From: Pedobacter sp.
GTDB taxonomy: Bacteria > Bacteroidota > Bacteroidia > Sphingobacteriales > Sphingobacteriaceae
Assembly (NCBI GenBank): GCA_008015505.1
Contig: SSFR01000006.1
Coordinates: forward strand, 1 to 64,000
Direction of reading: 5' to 3'
DNA length: 64,000 nt
Below are positions 37,723-46,855 of the stretch, piece after piece. Each line of letters starts with the position of its first letter. Within the stretch, counting starts at the first letter, position 1. The notes under the pieces were generated by a model. The model saw nothing but the letters and a program-made list of their open reading frames with translations, did not search any database and was not told the DNA's origin. The translations under genes and the position numbers were made by a program.

Positions 37723-37761
37723 AAAATACCATTCTTCTAATTCCAGTAGAATGGTATTTTT
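37723..37761 (+). terminator. Intrinsic terminator of accBC
   Basis: AAAATACCATTCT pairs with AGAATGGTATTTT (13 bp, 12-base loop), followed by TGTTT. Confidence 0.85.
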
Positions 37762-37787
37762 GTTTAAGAAATAATAGAACGGATCGA

Positions 37788-38657
37788 GTGGAAAGCAATA
37801 ATTTAGTCAAGACTATTAAAGAAAAGGGGAAATCATTTCAGGCTGAGATGTCTTTTTTTGATCATCTCAATGTCCTTAGAAGACATTTAATCCGAGCAGC
37901 CGTTGCCATTATCATCTTTACAACTTTAGCCTTCTGTTATTACGATTTCATTTTTGATACTATTATCATGGGACCCAAACGGGTCGATTTTTGGACTTAT
38001 CGCATGATGTGCCTCATTGGAGAACGTTTTGACATGGGACCTGATTTTTGTGTCAAGCAGATACCTTTCAATATCATTAATACAGATATGGCAGGCCAGT
38101 TTACTTTGCAAATGAATTCATCCCTATTAATAGGTGTAGTATTGGGATTTCCCTACCTATTATTTGAATTATGGCGATTCGTAAAACCAGCCTTACACGA
38201 GAAAGAGCGTCAGTCGGCTAGTGGATTTACTTTTTACGCGAGTGTATTATTTTTACTAGGGTTGTTATTTGGCTACTTTATCATTTCTCCGCTATCTATT
38301 AATTTTCTTGCAAACTATCAGGTCAGTCAAGCGATTCAGAATCAAATTACGATAGACTCTTACCTATCTACTGTTGCTACGCTTAGCTTAGGTACTGGAA
38401 TAGTATTTGAGCTTCCGGTACTCATATTTATCCTTTCCAAATTAGGACTAATGACTCCACATCTGATGCGTTCAACGCGTCGTTATGCCATTGTGATTAT
38501 TTTAATTATTGCTGCTATAGTAACTCCAACACCTGATGCACTAACAATGCTTACTGTAAGTTTCCCATTATTTATTTTGTATGAACTCAGTATTTTTGTG
38601 TCCAGCATGGTAGAGAAAAAGAATGCCTATAAAGCTTTCGAAAAATCCACAAATTGA
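37788..38657 (+). CDS. tatC: Sec-independent protein translocase TatC
   Basis: Core of the twin-arginine system that exports folded proteins across the inner membrane. The 289 residues have six hydrophobic segments and TatC hallmarks: SFFDHLNVLRRHLIRAA at the start, FPYLLFELWRFVKPALHEKER with the signal-binding Glu, and ATPTPDALTMLTVSFP-like VTPTPDALTML. A GTG start gives 289 residues; an ATG at 37848 (MSFFDHLNVL) would match many family N-termini and is an alternative. No tatA/B is adjacent. Confidence 0.94.
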   Translation: MESNNLVKTIKEKGKSFQAEMSFFDHLNVLRRHLIRAAVAIIIFTTLAFCYYDFIFDTIIMGPKRVDFWTYRMMCLIGERFDMGPDFCVKQIPFNIINTDMAGQFTLQMNSSLLIGVVLGFPYLLFELWRFVKPALHEKERQSASGFTFYASVLFLLGLLFGYFIISPLSINFLANYQVSQAIQNQITIDSYLSTVATLSLGTGIVFELPVLIFILSKLGLMTPHLMRSTRRYAIVIILIIAAIVTPTPDALTMLTVSFPLFILYELSIFVSSMVEKKNAYKAFEKSTN

Positions 38658-38676
38658 CCACTGCAAGATTATTTCG

Positions 38677-38684
38677 TACATTTG
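38677..38684 (+). promoter_or_regulatory. Promoter -7 box for iscS-iscU-iscA
   Basis: TACATTTG fits TAnnTTTG, with TTG at 38654-38656, 20 bases upstream. The iscS start is 27 bases downstream. No IscR-type site is recognised. Confidence 0.65.
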
Positions 38685-38711
38685 TAATTAGATTAAAAAT
38701 TAGTTTAAATA

Positions 38712-39926
38712 ATGATAAGCCTACCAATCTACTTAGATAATAATGCAACAACTCCCATGGACCCGAGGGTACTTGAGACAATGTTGCCATACTTTACAGC
38801 TAAATTTGGTAACTCGGCGAGTAGAAATCATGCATTTGGTTGGGCTGCGGAAGAAGCTGTAGATTATGCTCGAGAACAAGTTGCCGGGCTTATTGGTGCA
38901 CATGAAAAAGAAATCATCTTTACCTCTGGTGCAACAGAGTCAGATAATCTCGCTCTTAAAGGAGTATTTGAAATGTATCAAGACAAAGGTAATCACATCA
39001 TTACCTGCGTGAATGAACATAAAGCCATATTGGATGCTTGTAAGCATCTAGAGAGATTAGGAGCTAAAGTGACTTATTTACCTGTGCAATCAGATGGGTT
39101 AGTTAATTTACAACAATTAGAAGCTGCTATTACTGAGAAGACTATTCTAATTTCAATCATGTATGGTAATAATGAAATTGGAGTCATTCAACCAGTTAAA
39201 GAAATTGCTGCTATTGCACATAAATATGGTGCGCTTTTTATGACTGATGCCACACAAGCAGTAGGTAAAATTCCGGTAGATGTCCAGGCAGATGGGATTG
39301 ATCTAATGGCTTTCAGTGGACATAAAATCTATGGTCCTAAAGGGATAGGTGCTTTATACGTTCGTCGAAAAAATCCGAGAGTAAAAGTAACTGCTCAAAT
39401 CGATGGAGGGGGGCATGAACGTGGTATGAGATCAGGTACTTTAAATGTCCCTGGAATTGTTGGTTTTGGAAAAGCAGCCGAACTTTGTCGCTTGGAGATG
39501 GAGCAAGAGGCCAAACGATTGTCAGCTATGCGTGATAGACTTGAAAAATCACTTTTGGAGCTGGAAGAAAGTTACGTCAATGGAAATGTAACACATCGTT
39601 TACCCCATACCACCAATATATCTTTTAAGTATGTAGAAGGAGAGGGGCTAATGATGGCTATGAAAGATTTGGCTGTATCTTCTGGATCAGCTTGTACTTC
39701 GGCTTCATTAGAGCCATCTTATGTTTTAAAAAATTTAGGCTTATCGGATGATTTGGCTCATTCCTCCATTCGTTTTGGACTGGGTCGATTCACAACCGAT
39801 GAAGAAATAGACTTTGCTATTGAACAAACAAAAAACGCGGTTAATCATTTACGCGTGCTTTCTCCCCTTTGGGAAATGTTTAAAGATGGCATAGATCTTG
39901 ACAAAGTAAAATGGGTTGAACACTAA
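38712..39926 (+). CDS. iscS: Cysteine desulfurase IscS
   Basis: PLP enzyme that releases sulfur from Cys for Fe-S clusters. The 404 residues have [17 protein letters not shown], the PLP Lys in [17 protein letters not shown] and the mobile active-site Cys in [17 protein letters not shown], which marks it as the IscS/NifS group and not SufS. It starts a three-gene set with iscU 11 bases downstream and iscA, under its own promoter. Confidence 0.95.
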   Translation: MISLPIYLDNNATTPMDPRVLETMLPYFTAKFGNSASRNHAFGWAAEEAVDYAREQVAGLIGAHEKEIIFTSGATESDNLALKGVFEMYQDKGNHIITCVNEHKAILDACKHLERLGAKVTYLPVQSDGLVNLQQLEAAITEKTILISIMYGNNEIGVIQPVKEIAAIAHKYGALFMTDATQAVGKIPVDVQADGIDLMAFSGHKIYGPKGIGALYVRRKNPRVKVTAQIDGGGHERGMRSGTLNVPGIVGFGKAAELCRLEMEQEAKRLSAMRDRLEKSLLELEESYVNGNVTHRLPHTTNISFKYVEGEGLMMAMKDLAVSSGSACTSASLEPSYVLKNLGLSDDLAHSSIRFGLGRFTTDEEIDFAIEQTKNAVNHLRVLSPLWEMFKDGIDLDKVKWVEH

Positions 39927-39937
39927 AAAATAACAAA

Positions 39938-40330
39938 ATGGCCTATTCAGATAAAGTAATTGATCATTATACTCATCCACGCAATGTGGGAACCTTAAAT
40001 AAGGATAGTAATCAGGTGGGTACCGGTTTGGTTGGAGCACCAGAATGTGGGGATGTGATGCGCCTACAAATCCAGGTTGACCAGAACCATGTCATTACCG
40101 ATGCTAAATTTAAAACATTTGGCTGTGGTTCAGCCATTGCTTCATCTTCTTTAGCTACTGAGTGGCTAAAAGGGAAAACTATTGACGATGCGATGAAAAT
40201 TGATAACATGGACATTGTTGAAGAACTAGCTTTACCCCCTGTAAAGATTCATTGTTCTGTTTTGGCTGAAGATGCAATCAAAGCGGCAATCAATGATTAT
40301 CGTTCAAAAAATGGCATGCAGCCTATATAA
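39938..40330 (+). CDS. iscU: Fe-S cluster scaffold IscU
   Basis: A 130-residue scaffold on which IscS sulfur and iron assemble. The N-terminal MAYSDKVIDHYTHPRNVGTL is typical. The three cluster Cys are present in GAPECGDVM, FGCGSAIASSS and VKIHCSVLAED, with the Asp after the first. The LPPVK motif read by the HscA chaperone is kept, although hscA and hscB are not nearby. It lies between iscS and iscA. Confidence 0.97.
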   Translation: MAYSDKVIDHYTHPRNVGTLNKDSNQVGTGLVGAPECGDVMRLQIQVDQNHVITDAKFKTFGCGSAIASSSLATEWLKGKTIDDAMKIDNMDIVEELALPPVKIHCSVLAEDAIKAAINDYRSKNGMQPI

Positions 40331-40375
40331 AAATGTATAATGCTATAAAAAAGGATGCATTAAAAAACCAGTATT

Positions 40376-40702
40376 ATGCTAACAGTAACTGAGAAGGCAA
40401 AAAATAAAATAGAAAAACTAATGCAAGAAAGCCATTTAAGTTCTACTTATTTTTTGCGTGTTTCCGTTCAAGGAGGCGGATGTTCAGGTTTGTCTTATAA
40501 GTTAGATTTTGACAATGAACAGAAGCCTGGAGATCAATTTTTTGAAGATAAGGGTATTCATATTGTACTGGATATGAAATCTTTTCTATACTTATCTGGT
40601 ACTGAACTTGATTTTTCGGACGGGTTAAATGGGAAAGGATTCAGTTTCCATAATCCTAATGCATCTCGCACCTGTGGCTGCGGTGAAAGTTTCTCCATTT
40701 GA
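40376..40702 (+). CDS. iscA: IscA-type iron-sulfur carrier
   Basis: A-type carrier of 108 residues. The three Cys ligands are in QGGGCSGLSYKLDF and ASRTCGCGESFSI at the C-terminus. It follows iscU by 45 bases and ends the transcript at a terminator. No ferredoxin or HscBA gene follows, so the ISC set is a minimal one. Confidence 0.94.
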   Translation: MLTVTEKAKNKIEKLMQESHLSSTYFLRVSVQGGGCSGLSYKLDFDNEQKPGDQFFEDKGIHIVLDMKSFLYLSGTELDFSDGLNGKGFSFHNPNASRTCGCGESFSI

Positions 40703-40720
40703 TTTTTATAAAATGTTTTG

Positions 40721-40753
40721 AAAGAGCTTTTTTAATAAGCTCTTTTTCTTTTT
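40721..40753 (+). terminator. Intrinsic terminator of the isc genes
   Basis: AAAGAGCTT pairs with AAGCTCTTT (7-base loop), followed by TTCTTTTT. Confidence 0.8.
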
Positions 40754-40803
40754 GCGAAAAAATATAAATTGCGAGGTCATTTTATTTACCAAAAGCAATA
40801 AAA

Positions 40804-42714
40804 ATGAATCTATCAAATCAGGTTAATACCATTCCTCAATTATTACGTCATGTAGTTGAGCATATTCATTCTGAAAACAACACATTTCTATTACACAAAA
40901 CTGGCGATAGTTGGGAAGAGATCAGCTATAAACAAACCTTAGCACAAGCGGATGCTATTTCGAGTTATTTTCTTGAAATGGGCATTACAAAAGGAGATAG
41001 ATTAGCACTAATGATTGAAAATTCAGCTGATTATGTGTATTACGACCAAGGTATCCAGCAAATTGGGGCAGTCAATGTATCCATTTATCCTACGCTTTCC
41101 GAGCAAGAAGTTAAATACATTCTCAATGATTCAGGAGCAAGAGCAATTCTAATAGGCAACCCATTTTTATTTCGCAAAATCTTAAAAATAGCTAGTGACT
41201 GCTCTAAATTACAACGAATCATTCCTGTATTTGAAGATTTTGAAAAATATACATCAGGCTTAAAGATTCATGCAAACATACTGAGCTTTAAATCTCTGAT
41301 TAGAGAGGGTAATAAAAAAGTAAAATCATTTCAGACAGAACTAAACAAACGTAGAGAAGAAGTATTACCGTCTGATCTATCATCGTTGATTTATACTTCG
41401 GGGACAACGGGCGTACCTAAGGGCGTCATGTTAACTCATGCCAACTTTGTTGAAAATGTCAGAGCTGCATTACAGCAAATTAGGATTGATGAGAATGAAA
41501 CATTTCTTTCTTTTCTACCCTTGTCACATGTATTTGAACGAACGGCTACCTATCACGTTTGCTGTGGTTCAGGCTGTAAAATTGCATTTGCTCAAAGTTT
41601 AGAACTATTACCACGAAATATGGCCGAGATTAAGCCTACGGTTATGAGTTGTGTGCCTAGATTACTCGAGCGTATTCACGATAAAGCAATAAAAAATGGT
41701 ACTGCTGGAGACGGTATACAAGCTAAAATATTTTTGTGGGCAATTAAAACAGGTGAAATATGCAGGGAAATACAAGAATCGGGTGAAAAACTAAGTATCC
41801 TGCTCCAACTAAAGCACTGGCTAGCCAACAAACTGGTGTTTAGTAAGATTAAAGAAAAAACTGGAGGGCGCTTAAAATTCATGATCTCCGGGGGAGCCTC
41901 ACTTCCAAAAAATATAGGTGAGTTTTTTGGGAATTTAGGAATTAAAGTTTTAGAGGGTTTTGGGCTGACAGAAACCTCACCTGTAATTGCCGTAACCGAA
42001 TTTGAAAGACAAATTTATGGAACCGTTGGGCGCATTTTACCAGGTATTGAGATAGGGATTCAGCAGGTAGATACTAAAGCAATAATCACTGTTCAGACAC
42101 ATGATACCTTCCTTTCAGACTTTGAATGCGAAGAAGGAGAAATACTTGTTCGAGGACATTGCGTGATGAAAGGATACTGGAACAAAAAAGAGGAAACCAA
42201 TCAAGTTATTGATAAAGATGAATGGTTCCATACGGGGGATATTGGTAGGTTTTATAAAGGAAATCTTCAAATAACAGATCGCATTAAAAACATGCTAGTG
42301 AACGCCTATGGAAAAAACATTTATCCAACGCCAGTTGAAAATACTTATCTGAAAAGTCAAAAAATAGAGCAGCTTTTTTTAATAGGCGATAAACGTGAGT
42401 ATGTGAGTGCAATCATTGTACCATCTAGAGAAGATTTACAAGAAACATTCGGCCTGGAGGAAGATTTTTTTCAGCAGCCCGAAATTTTTATTGATGATCA
42501 ACGAATCATCGATTGGCTTAATTTAGACGTTCGAAAACTATCATCGGAACTGGCCAAGTTCGAGCGGATCAAAAATTTCATTGTCAAGCGTAATCCATTT
42601 AGCATAGAAGATGGCGAGATTACACCTACTTTAAAAGCCAAACGCAAAGTGATTGAAAAGAAATATGCAGACGCAATCAATGAGATGTATCTTGAGCCAG
42701 TAAATGCAGATTAG
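40804..42714 (+). CDS. Long-chain acyl-CoA synthetase (AMP-forming)
   Basis: Activates fatty acids to acyl-CoA through an acyl-AMP, probably at the membrane. The 636 residues carry the AMP-binding P-loop YTSGTTGVPKGVMLTH near 198-213, EGFGLTETSPVI, WFHTGDIGRF and the hinge NMLVNAYGKNIYPTPVE, which fit the eukaryote-like FAA/long-chain ligase group (AMP-binding COG1022). Chain length cannot be read out. It stands alone with its own terminator. Confidence 0.92.
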   Translation: MNLSNQVNTIPQLLRHVVEHIHSENNTFLLHKTGDSWEEISYKQTLAQADAISSYFLEMGITKGDRLALMIENSADYVYYDQGIQQIGAVNVSIYPTLSEQEVKYILNDSGARAILIGNPFLFRKILKIASDCSKLQRIIPVFEDFEKYTSGLKIHANILSFKSLIREGNKKVKSFQTELNKRREEVLPSDLSSLIYTSGTTGVPKGVMLTHANFVENVRAALQQIRIDENETFLSFLPLSHVFERTATYHVCCGSGCKIAFAQSLELLPRNMAEIKPTVMSCVPRLLERIHDKAIKNGTAGDGIQAKIFLWAIKTGEICREIQESGEKLSILLQLKHWLANKLVFSKIKEKTGGRLKFMISGGASLPKNIGEFFGNLGIKVLEGFGLTETSPVIAVTEFERQIYGTVGRILPGIEIGIQQVDTKAIITVQTHDTFLSDFECEEGEILVRGHCVMKGYWNKKEETNQVIDKDEWFHTGDIGRFYKGNLQITDRIKNMLVNAYGKNIYPTPVENTYLKSQKIEQLFLIGDKREYVSAIIVPSREDLQETFGLEEDFFQQPEIFIDDQRIIDWLNLDVRKLSSELAKFERIKNFIVKRNPFSIEDGEITPTLKAKRKVIEKKYADAINEMYLEPVNAD

Positions 42715-42735
42715 CTCCCTGCTATAGACTTATTT

Positions 42736-42770
42736 AAAAGCATCTCAATTTTATGCAGATGCTTTTTTTT
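42736..42770 (+). terminator. Intrinsic terminator of the acyl-CoA synthetase gene
   Basis: AAAAGCATCT pairs with AGATGCTTTT (11-base loop), followed by a T-run. Confidence 0.8.
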
Positions 42771-42807
42771 GTTTTACTTAAAATTTTACTTAATACAGCA
42801 AATACAT

Positions 42808-44529
42808 ATGAGTATCGGATTATCTGAACAAGAGATTTTGCGCCGTGAGGCAATGACAGAACTTCGTAAACTAGGAATTAACCCTTATCCAGCAGAGGCT
42901 TTTGAAGTCAACGTAACGGCCTTGGATATTAAGGAACATTACCAAAGAGATAAGACATCGTACAAAAATATCAGCTTTGCTGGACGAATGATGACTCGTC
43001 GAATTATGGGAAATGCTTCATTTGTTGAAGTTCAAGACGCTACCGAACGTATTCAGCTATACATTAACCGGGATGATATTTGCCCGACAGAAGATAAAAC
43101 ACTTTACAATACCGTGTTTAAGAAATTACTGGATATCGGTGACTTTATCGGTGTTCAGGGTTATGTATTTACAACCAAAACTGGTGAGATATCTATTCAT
43201 GTGAGTAAACTAGTGGTTCTTTCTAAATCGCTAAAACCACTTCCAATTGTAAAACGAGATGAAGAAGGCCATATTTATGACGGATTCACAGACCCCGAAC
43301 TACGCTATCGCCAGCGTTATGTTGACTTGACAGTTAACCCAGGGTTTAAGCAGATTTTCCTCAATCGTTCGAAGATTATTAACACAATGCGAAACTACTT
43401 CGATAATCAGGGATGGATAGAAGTAGAGACCCCCATCCTTCAACCCATTCATGGGGGCGCAGCTGCTCGTCCTTTTAAAACACATCATAATACCTTGGAT
43501 ATGCCTCTATTTTTGAGAATAGCCAATGAATTATACTTGAAGCGTTTAATTGTTGCTGGATTTGATGGGGTATATGAATTTGGTAAAATGTTCCGTAATG
43601 AAGGAATGGATAGAACACATAATCCAGAGTTTACTTCAATGGAAATTTATGTTGCTTATAAAGATTACATCTGGATGATGGGTATGGTTGAAGCATGCTT
43701 AGAACAAATAGCCACTGCCATTCATGGCAAACCGACAGTACGCGTAGGTGGATATGAGATTGACTTTGCGGGGCCGTATGAAAAATTATCCATGTATGAA
43801 TCCATTCATAAATATACGGGTATTGATGTTTCAATAATGGATGAAGAGACACTGCGTTTGACGTGTAAAAACCTCAATATAACAATCGATGATACCATGG
43901 GAAAGGGTAGGCTCATCGATGAGTTATTCAGTGAAAAAGTAGAAAAGCACCTCATTCAACCCACTTATATCACTGATTATCCCATTGAAATGACACCTTT
44001 AGCTAAAAAGCATCGAAGTAAAGATGGATTAGTGGAACGATTCGAGCTTTTTGTGATGGGAAAAGAAATTGCTAATGCTTATTCTGAATTGAATGATCCA
44101 CTCGATCAACGAGAGCGGTTTGAAGAACAAATTTTATTAGGGAAACGAGGTGATGAAGAAGCCATGGCTATGGACGAAGATTTTTTGCGGGCATTAGAAT
44201 ATGGTATGCCTCCAACAGCTGGTTTAGGTATTGGAATTGATCGTTTGGTGATGCTAATGACCAATCAAAGTAGTATACAAGAAGTCCTATTTTTTCCTCA
44301 AATGCGTCCCGAGAAGAAAGCGAAGGTATCGACTTTGGAAGACTTTATGGCTATTGGAATCCCCTCTGAATGGGTTCCTGTAATTCATAAAATGGGTTTT
44401 CACACGGTAAAAGATCTAAGATTAGCTAACCCTAACAAAGTATTTAATGATTTAGGCGGCATGCGAAAGAAAATGAAATTAGAAATTACCCTACCACAAA
44501 AAGAACAAGTTATGAGTTGGTTCTCCTAG
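42808..44529 (+). CDS. lysS: Lysyl-tRNA synthetase, class II
   Basis: Charges tRNA-Lys. Starting at 42808 (MSIGLSEQEILRREAM) gives 573 residues and matches the family; the frame also reaches 42769 inside the preceding terminator region, which is rejected. An OB-fold anticodon domain (SFAGRMMTRRIMGNASFVEV) is followed by the catalytic core: motif 2 FRNEGMDRTHNPEFTSME and motif 3 GLGIGIDRLVMLMT. The C-terminal ~70 residues (TLEDFMAIGIPSEWVPVIHK) are an extra domain usual for Bacteroidota. Confidence 0.96.
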   Translation: MSIGLSEQEILRREAMTELRKLGINPYPAEAFEVNVTALDIKEHYQRDKTSYKNISFAGRMMTRRIMGNASFVEVQDATERIQLYINRDDICPTEDKTLYNTVFKKLLDIGDFIGVQGYVFTTKTGEISIHVSKLVVLSKSLKPLPIVKRDEEGHIYDGFTDPELRYRQRYVDLTVNPGFKQIFLNRSKIINTMRNYFDNQGWIEVETPILQPIHGGAAARPFKTHHNTLDMPLFLRIANELYLKRLIVAGFDGVYEFGKMFRNEGMDRTHNPEFTSMEIYVAYKDYIWMMGMVEACLEQIATAIHGKPTVRVGGYEIDFAGPYEKLSMYESIHKYTGIDVSIMDEETLRLTCKNLNITIDDTMGKGRLIDELFSEKVEKHLIQPTYITDYPIEMTPLAKKHRSKDGLVERFELFVMGKEIANAYSELNDPLDQRERFEEQILLGKRGDEEAMAMDEDFLRALEYGMPPTAGLGIGIDRLVMLMTNQSSIQEVLFFPQMRPEKKAKVSTLEDFMAIGIPSEWVPVIHKMGFHTVKDLRLANPNKVFNDLGGMRKKMKLEITLPQKEQVMSWFS

Positions 44530-44607
44530 GCATCTCGTATAACTCTTATTGAGTTTATAAGTAAATGTGCCTAATATTGCATTCTAATCTAATTCAGTAC
44601 AAAAAAT

Positions 44608-45663
44608 ATGCACGATAAAATTAAAGTTGGGATATCTATTGGTGATGTAAATGGTATTGGTTTAGAATTAATTATCAAATCGCTAGCTAATAATCGTGTT
44701 TTAGAGTACTGCATACCTATTGTTTACGGGCATACTAAAGTGGCTTCTTTTCATCGAAAAACATTAGGTATTCAAGGTTTTACTTTTCAGGTAATCAATC
44801 AAGCATCACAAGCGCAGGATAAATTACCCAATATGATCAATTGTTGGGATGAAGATGTTAAAATTGATTTAGGGGTGGCTAATGAAACGGGAGGTAAATA
44901 TGCACTAAAATCCTTGGAACGAGCCGTAGATGATTTACTAGCAGGGCAGATTGATGCTTTAATCACTGCTCCAATTAGTAAGCATACCATTCAAAGTGAT
45001 GCATTTCAGTTTGTTGGGCATACCGAATATTTACAAGCAAGAACTAATGCAAGTGATTCATTAATGTTTCTTCTTGCTGAAGATATTCGAGTGGGTGTAG
45101 TTACGGGACATATTCCTGTTAGAGATATTGCAAAAAAGATCACAAAGGAGCAAATTCTCTCGAAACTTAGTTTGATGAATACTAGCTTAAAAACAGATTT
45201 TTGGGTACAAAAACCAAAAATTGCTGTGTTGGGATTGAATCCCCATGCTGGTGATGATGGGCTGATTGGTGATGAGGAGCAAAAAATAATTATTCCGGCT
45301 CTGGCCGAGGCAAATAATAATAGAATACTAGCCTTTGGACCTTATTCTGCAGATGGTTTTTTTGCCAACCATAGTTATCAAAAGTTTGATGCTGTACTAG
45401 CTATGTATCATGATCAAGGGCTTATTCCATTCAAACAAATCGCTTTTCATCAGGGTGTGAATTTTACCGCCGGACTACCTATTGTGCGTACCTCACCCGA
45501 TCATGGTACGGGCTTCGATATTGCGGGAAAAAATCAAGCATCGGAAAGCTCTTTTTTGGAAGCTTTATTTATGGCTATCAATATTGTAAAGCATCGAATG
45601 GAAAATGAAATTCTTACTTCTAATCCACTAAAAATGAGCAAATTATCAAAAGATAGAGATTAA
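44608..45663 (+). CDS. pdxA: 4-hydroxythreonine-4-phosphate dehydrogenase
   Basis: Oxidises and decarboxylates 4-phosphohydroxythreonine in DXP-dependent vitamin B6 synthesis. The 351 residues have metal-binding His in VGHTEYLQ and AMYHDQGLIPFKQ, the third in VRTSPDHGTGFDIAG, and the N-terminal VGISIGDVNGIGLELI. In this phylum it often stands away from pdxJ, as here. It lies 58 bases before tgt. Confidence 0.95.
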   Translation: MHDKIKVGISIGDVNGIGLELIIKSLANNRVLEYCIPIVYGHTKVASFHRKTLGIQGFTFQVINQASQAQDKLPNMINCWDEDVKIDLGVANETGGKYALKSLERAVDDLLAGQIDALITAPISKHTIQSDAFQFVGHTEYLQARTNASDSLMFLLAEDIRVGVVTGHIPVRDIAKKITKEQILSKLSLMNTSLKTDFWVQKPKIAVLGLNPHAGDDGLIGDEEQKIIIPALAEANNNRILAFGPYSADGFFANHSYQKFDAVLAMYHDQGLIPFKQIAFHQGVNFTAGLPIVRTSPDHGTGFDIAGKNQASESSFLEALFMAINIVKHRMENEILTSNPLKMSKLSKDRD

Positions 45664-45693
45664 GCTGAATGCTCAACATCATATCATAAGAAA

Positions 45694-45711
45694 CTGAGCT
45701 TACCAGCTCAG
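45694..45711 (+). promoter_or_regulatory. Hairpin just upstream of tgt
   Basis: CTGAGCT pairs perfectly with AGCTCAG around TACC, 10 bases before the tgt ATG. There is no T-run, so it is not an obvious terminator. It may influence tgt translation; this is inferred from position only. Confidence 0.35.
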
Positions 45712-45721
45712 CGTAACAATC

Positions 45722-46852
45722 ATGAAATTTACATTACAACATACCGATAAACTATCTAAAGCGCGCGCTGGGGAGCTAACCACAGCTCATGGAACGATTA
45801 AGACGCCCATCTTTATGCCTGTTGGTACAGCTGGATCAGTTAAAGCAGTCCATCAGTACGAGTTGAAAGAGCAGATCAATGCACAGATCATTTTAGGAAA
45901 TACTTATCATCTTTATCTCCGTCCGGGTCTGGATACCCTAGAAAAGGCAGGAGGCTTGCACCAATTCAATGGTTGGGATAGGCCTATTCTAACAGATAGT
46001 GGCGGTTATCAGGTCTATTCCTTATCAGAGGTGCGTAAAATTAGTGAGGAGGGGGTAACCTTTAGATCACATATTGATGGTTCAAAGCATTTATTTACTC
46101 CTGAAAATGTGATGGACACCCAACGTACAATTGGTGCAGATATCATTATGGCTTTTGATGAGTGTACACCTTATCCCTGTGAATATGGCTATGCACGCCG
46201 TTCAATGGAAATGACTCATCGCTGGCTAAAACGTTGTTGTGTGCACTTAGATCATACTAAGCCTAAATATGGCTATGAACAAAGCTTATTCCCAATTGTT
46301 CAGGGCTCTGTGTACAAGGATTTGAGAAAGCAATCGGCAGAAGTAATTGCTTCATTTGATCGAGATGGAAATGCCATAGGGGGCTTGTCAGTAGGGGAGC
46401 CTGCTGAAAATATGTATGAAATAACAGATTTGGTTTGCGATATTTTACCAAAGGATAAACCCAGATATCTAATGGGCGTTGGAACGCCAATCAATATTTT
46501 GGAAAATATTGCACTCGGAGTAGACTTATTTGACTGCGTCATGCCTACCAGAAATGCTAGAAATGGAATGCTATTTACTAAGAATGGAATAATCAATATT
46601 CGAAATGAGAAATGGAAAAATGATTTTTCGGCGATTGAAGCAGATAGTGATTTGCTTGCAGACAAGAAATATACTAAAGCCTATCTCCGTCATTTAATGC
46701 ATGCCAAAGAAATATTAGGGGCACAAATCGCTACGCTACATAATTTACATTTCTACTTATGGTTAGTATCAGAAGCCAGAGAGCAAATTATTTCAGGCAA
46801 TTTTTATGACTGGAAAAAAATTATGGTTAAAAAATTAGCGCATCGCTTGTAA
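45722..46852 (+). CDS. tgt: tRNA-guanine transglycosylase
   Basis: Swaps G34 for the preQ1 base in GUN-anticodon tRNAs, the first tRNA-bound step of queuosine. The 376 residues show the barrel motifs TDSGGYQVYSLSEVRKI, the general-base/nucleophile Asp in IMAFDECTPYP and FDCVMPTRNARNG, and LMGVGTPINILENIALGVDLF. The C-terminal zinc motif of most bacterial enzymes, C-x-C-x-x-C about 25 residues before His, is missing: the segment reads SAIEADSDLLADKKYTKAYL while the later His in TLHNLHFY is kept. It is 3 bases from the downstream permease gene. Confidence 0.95.
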   Translation: MKFTLQHTDKLSKARAGELTTAHGTIKTPIFMPVGTAGSVKAVHQYELKEQINAQIILGNTYHLYLRPGLDTLEKAGGLHQFNGWDRPILTDSGGYQVYSLSEVRKISEEGVTFRSHIDGSKHLFTPENVMDTQRTIGADIIMAFDECTPYPCEYGYARRSMEMTHRWLKRCCVHLDHTKPKYGYEQSLFPIVQGSVYKDLRKQSAEVIASFDRDGNAIGGLSVGEPAENMYEITDLVCDILPKDKPRYLMGVGTPINILENIALGVDLFDCVMPTRNARNGMLFTKNGIINIRNEKWKNDFSAIEADSDLLADKKYTKAYLRHLMHAKEILGAQIATLHNLHFYLWLVSEAREQIISGNFYDWKKIMVKKLAHRL

Positions 46853-46855
46853 GGT

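Noticed and set aside
45664..45721. preQ1 riboswitch before tgt
   Set aside because: There is a hairpin, but the conserved loop and the A-rich pseudoknot tail of preQ1-I are not present.
46300..46665. 121-residue frame opposite tgt
   Set aside because: Antisense shadow; its Ser/Pro-rich text follows from the tgt codons.
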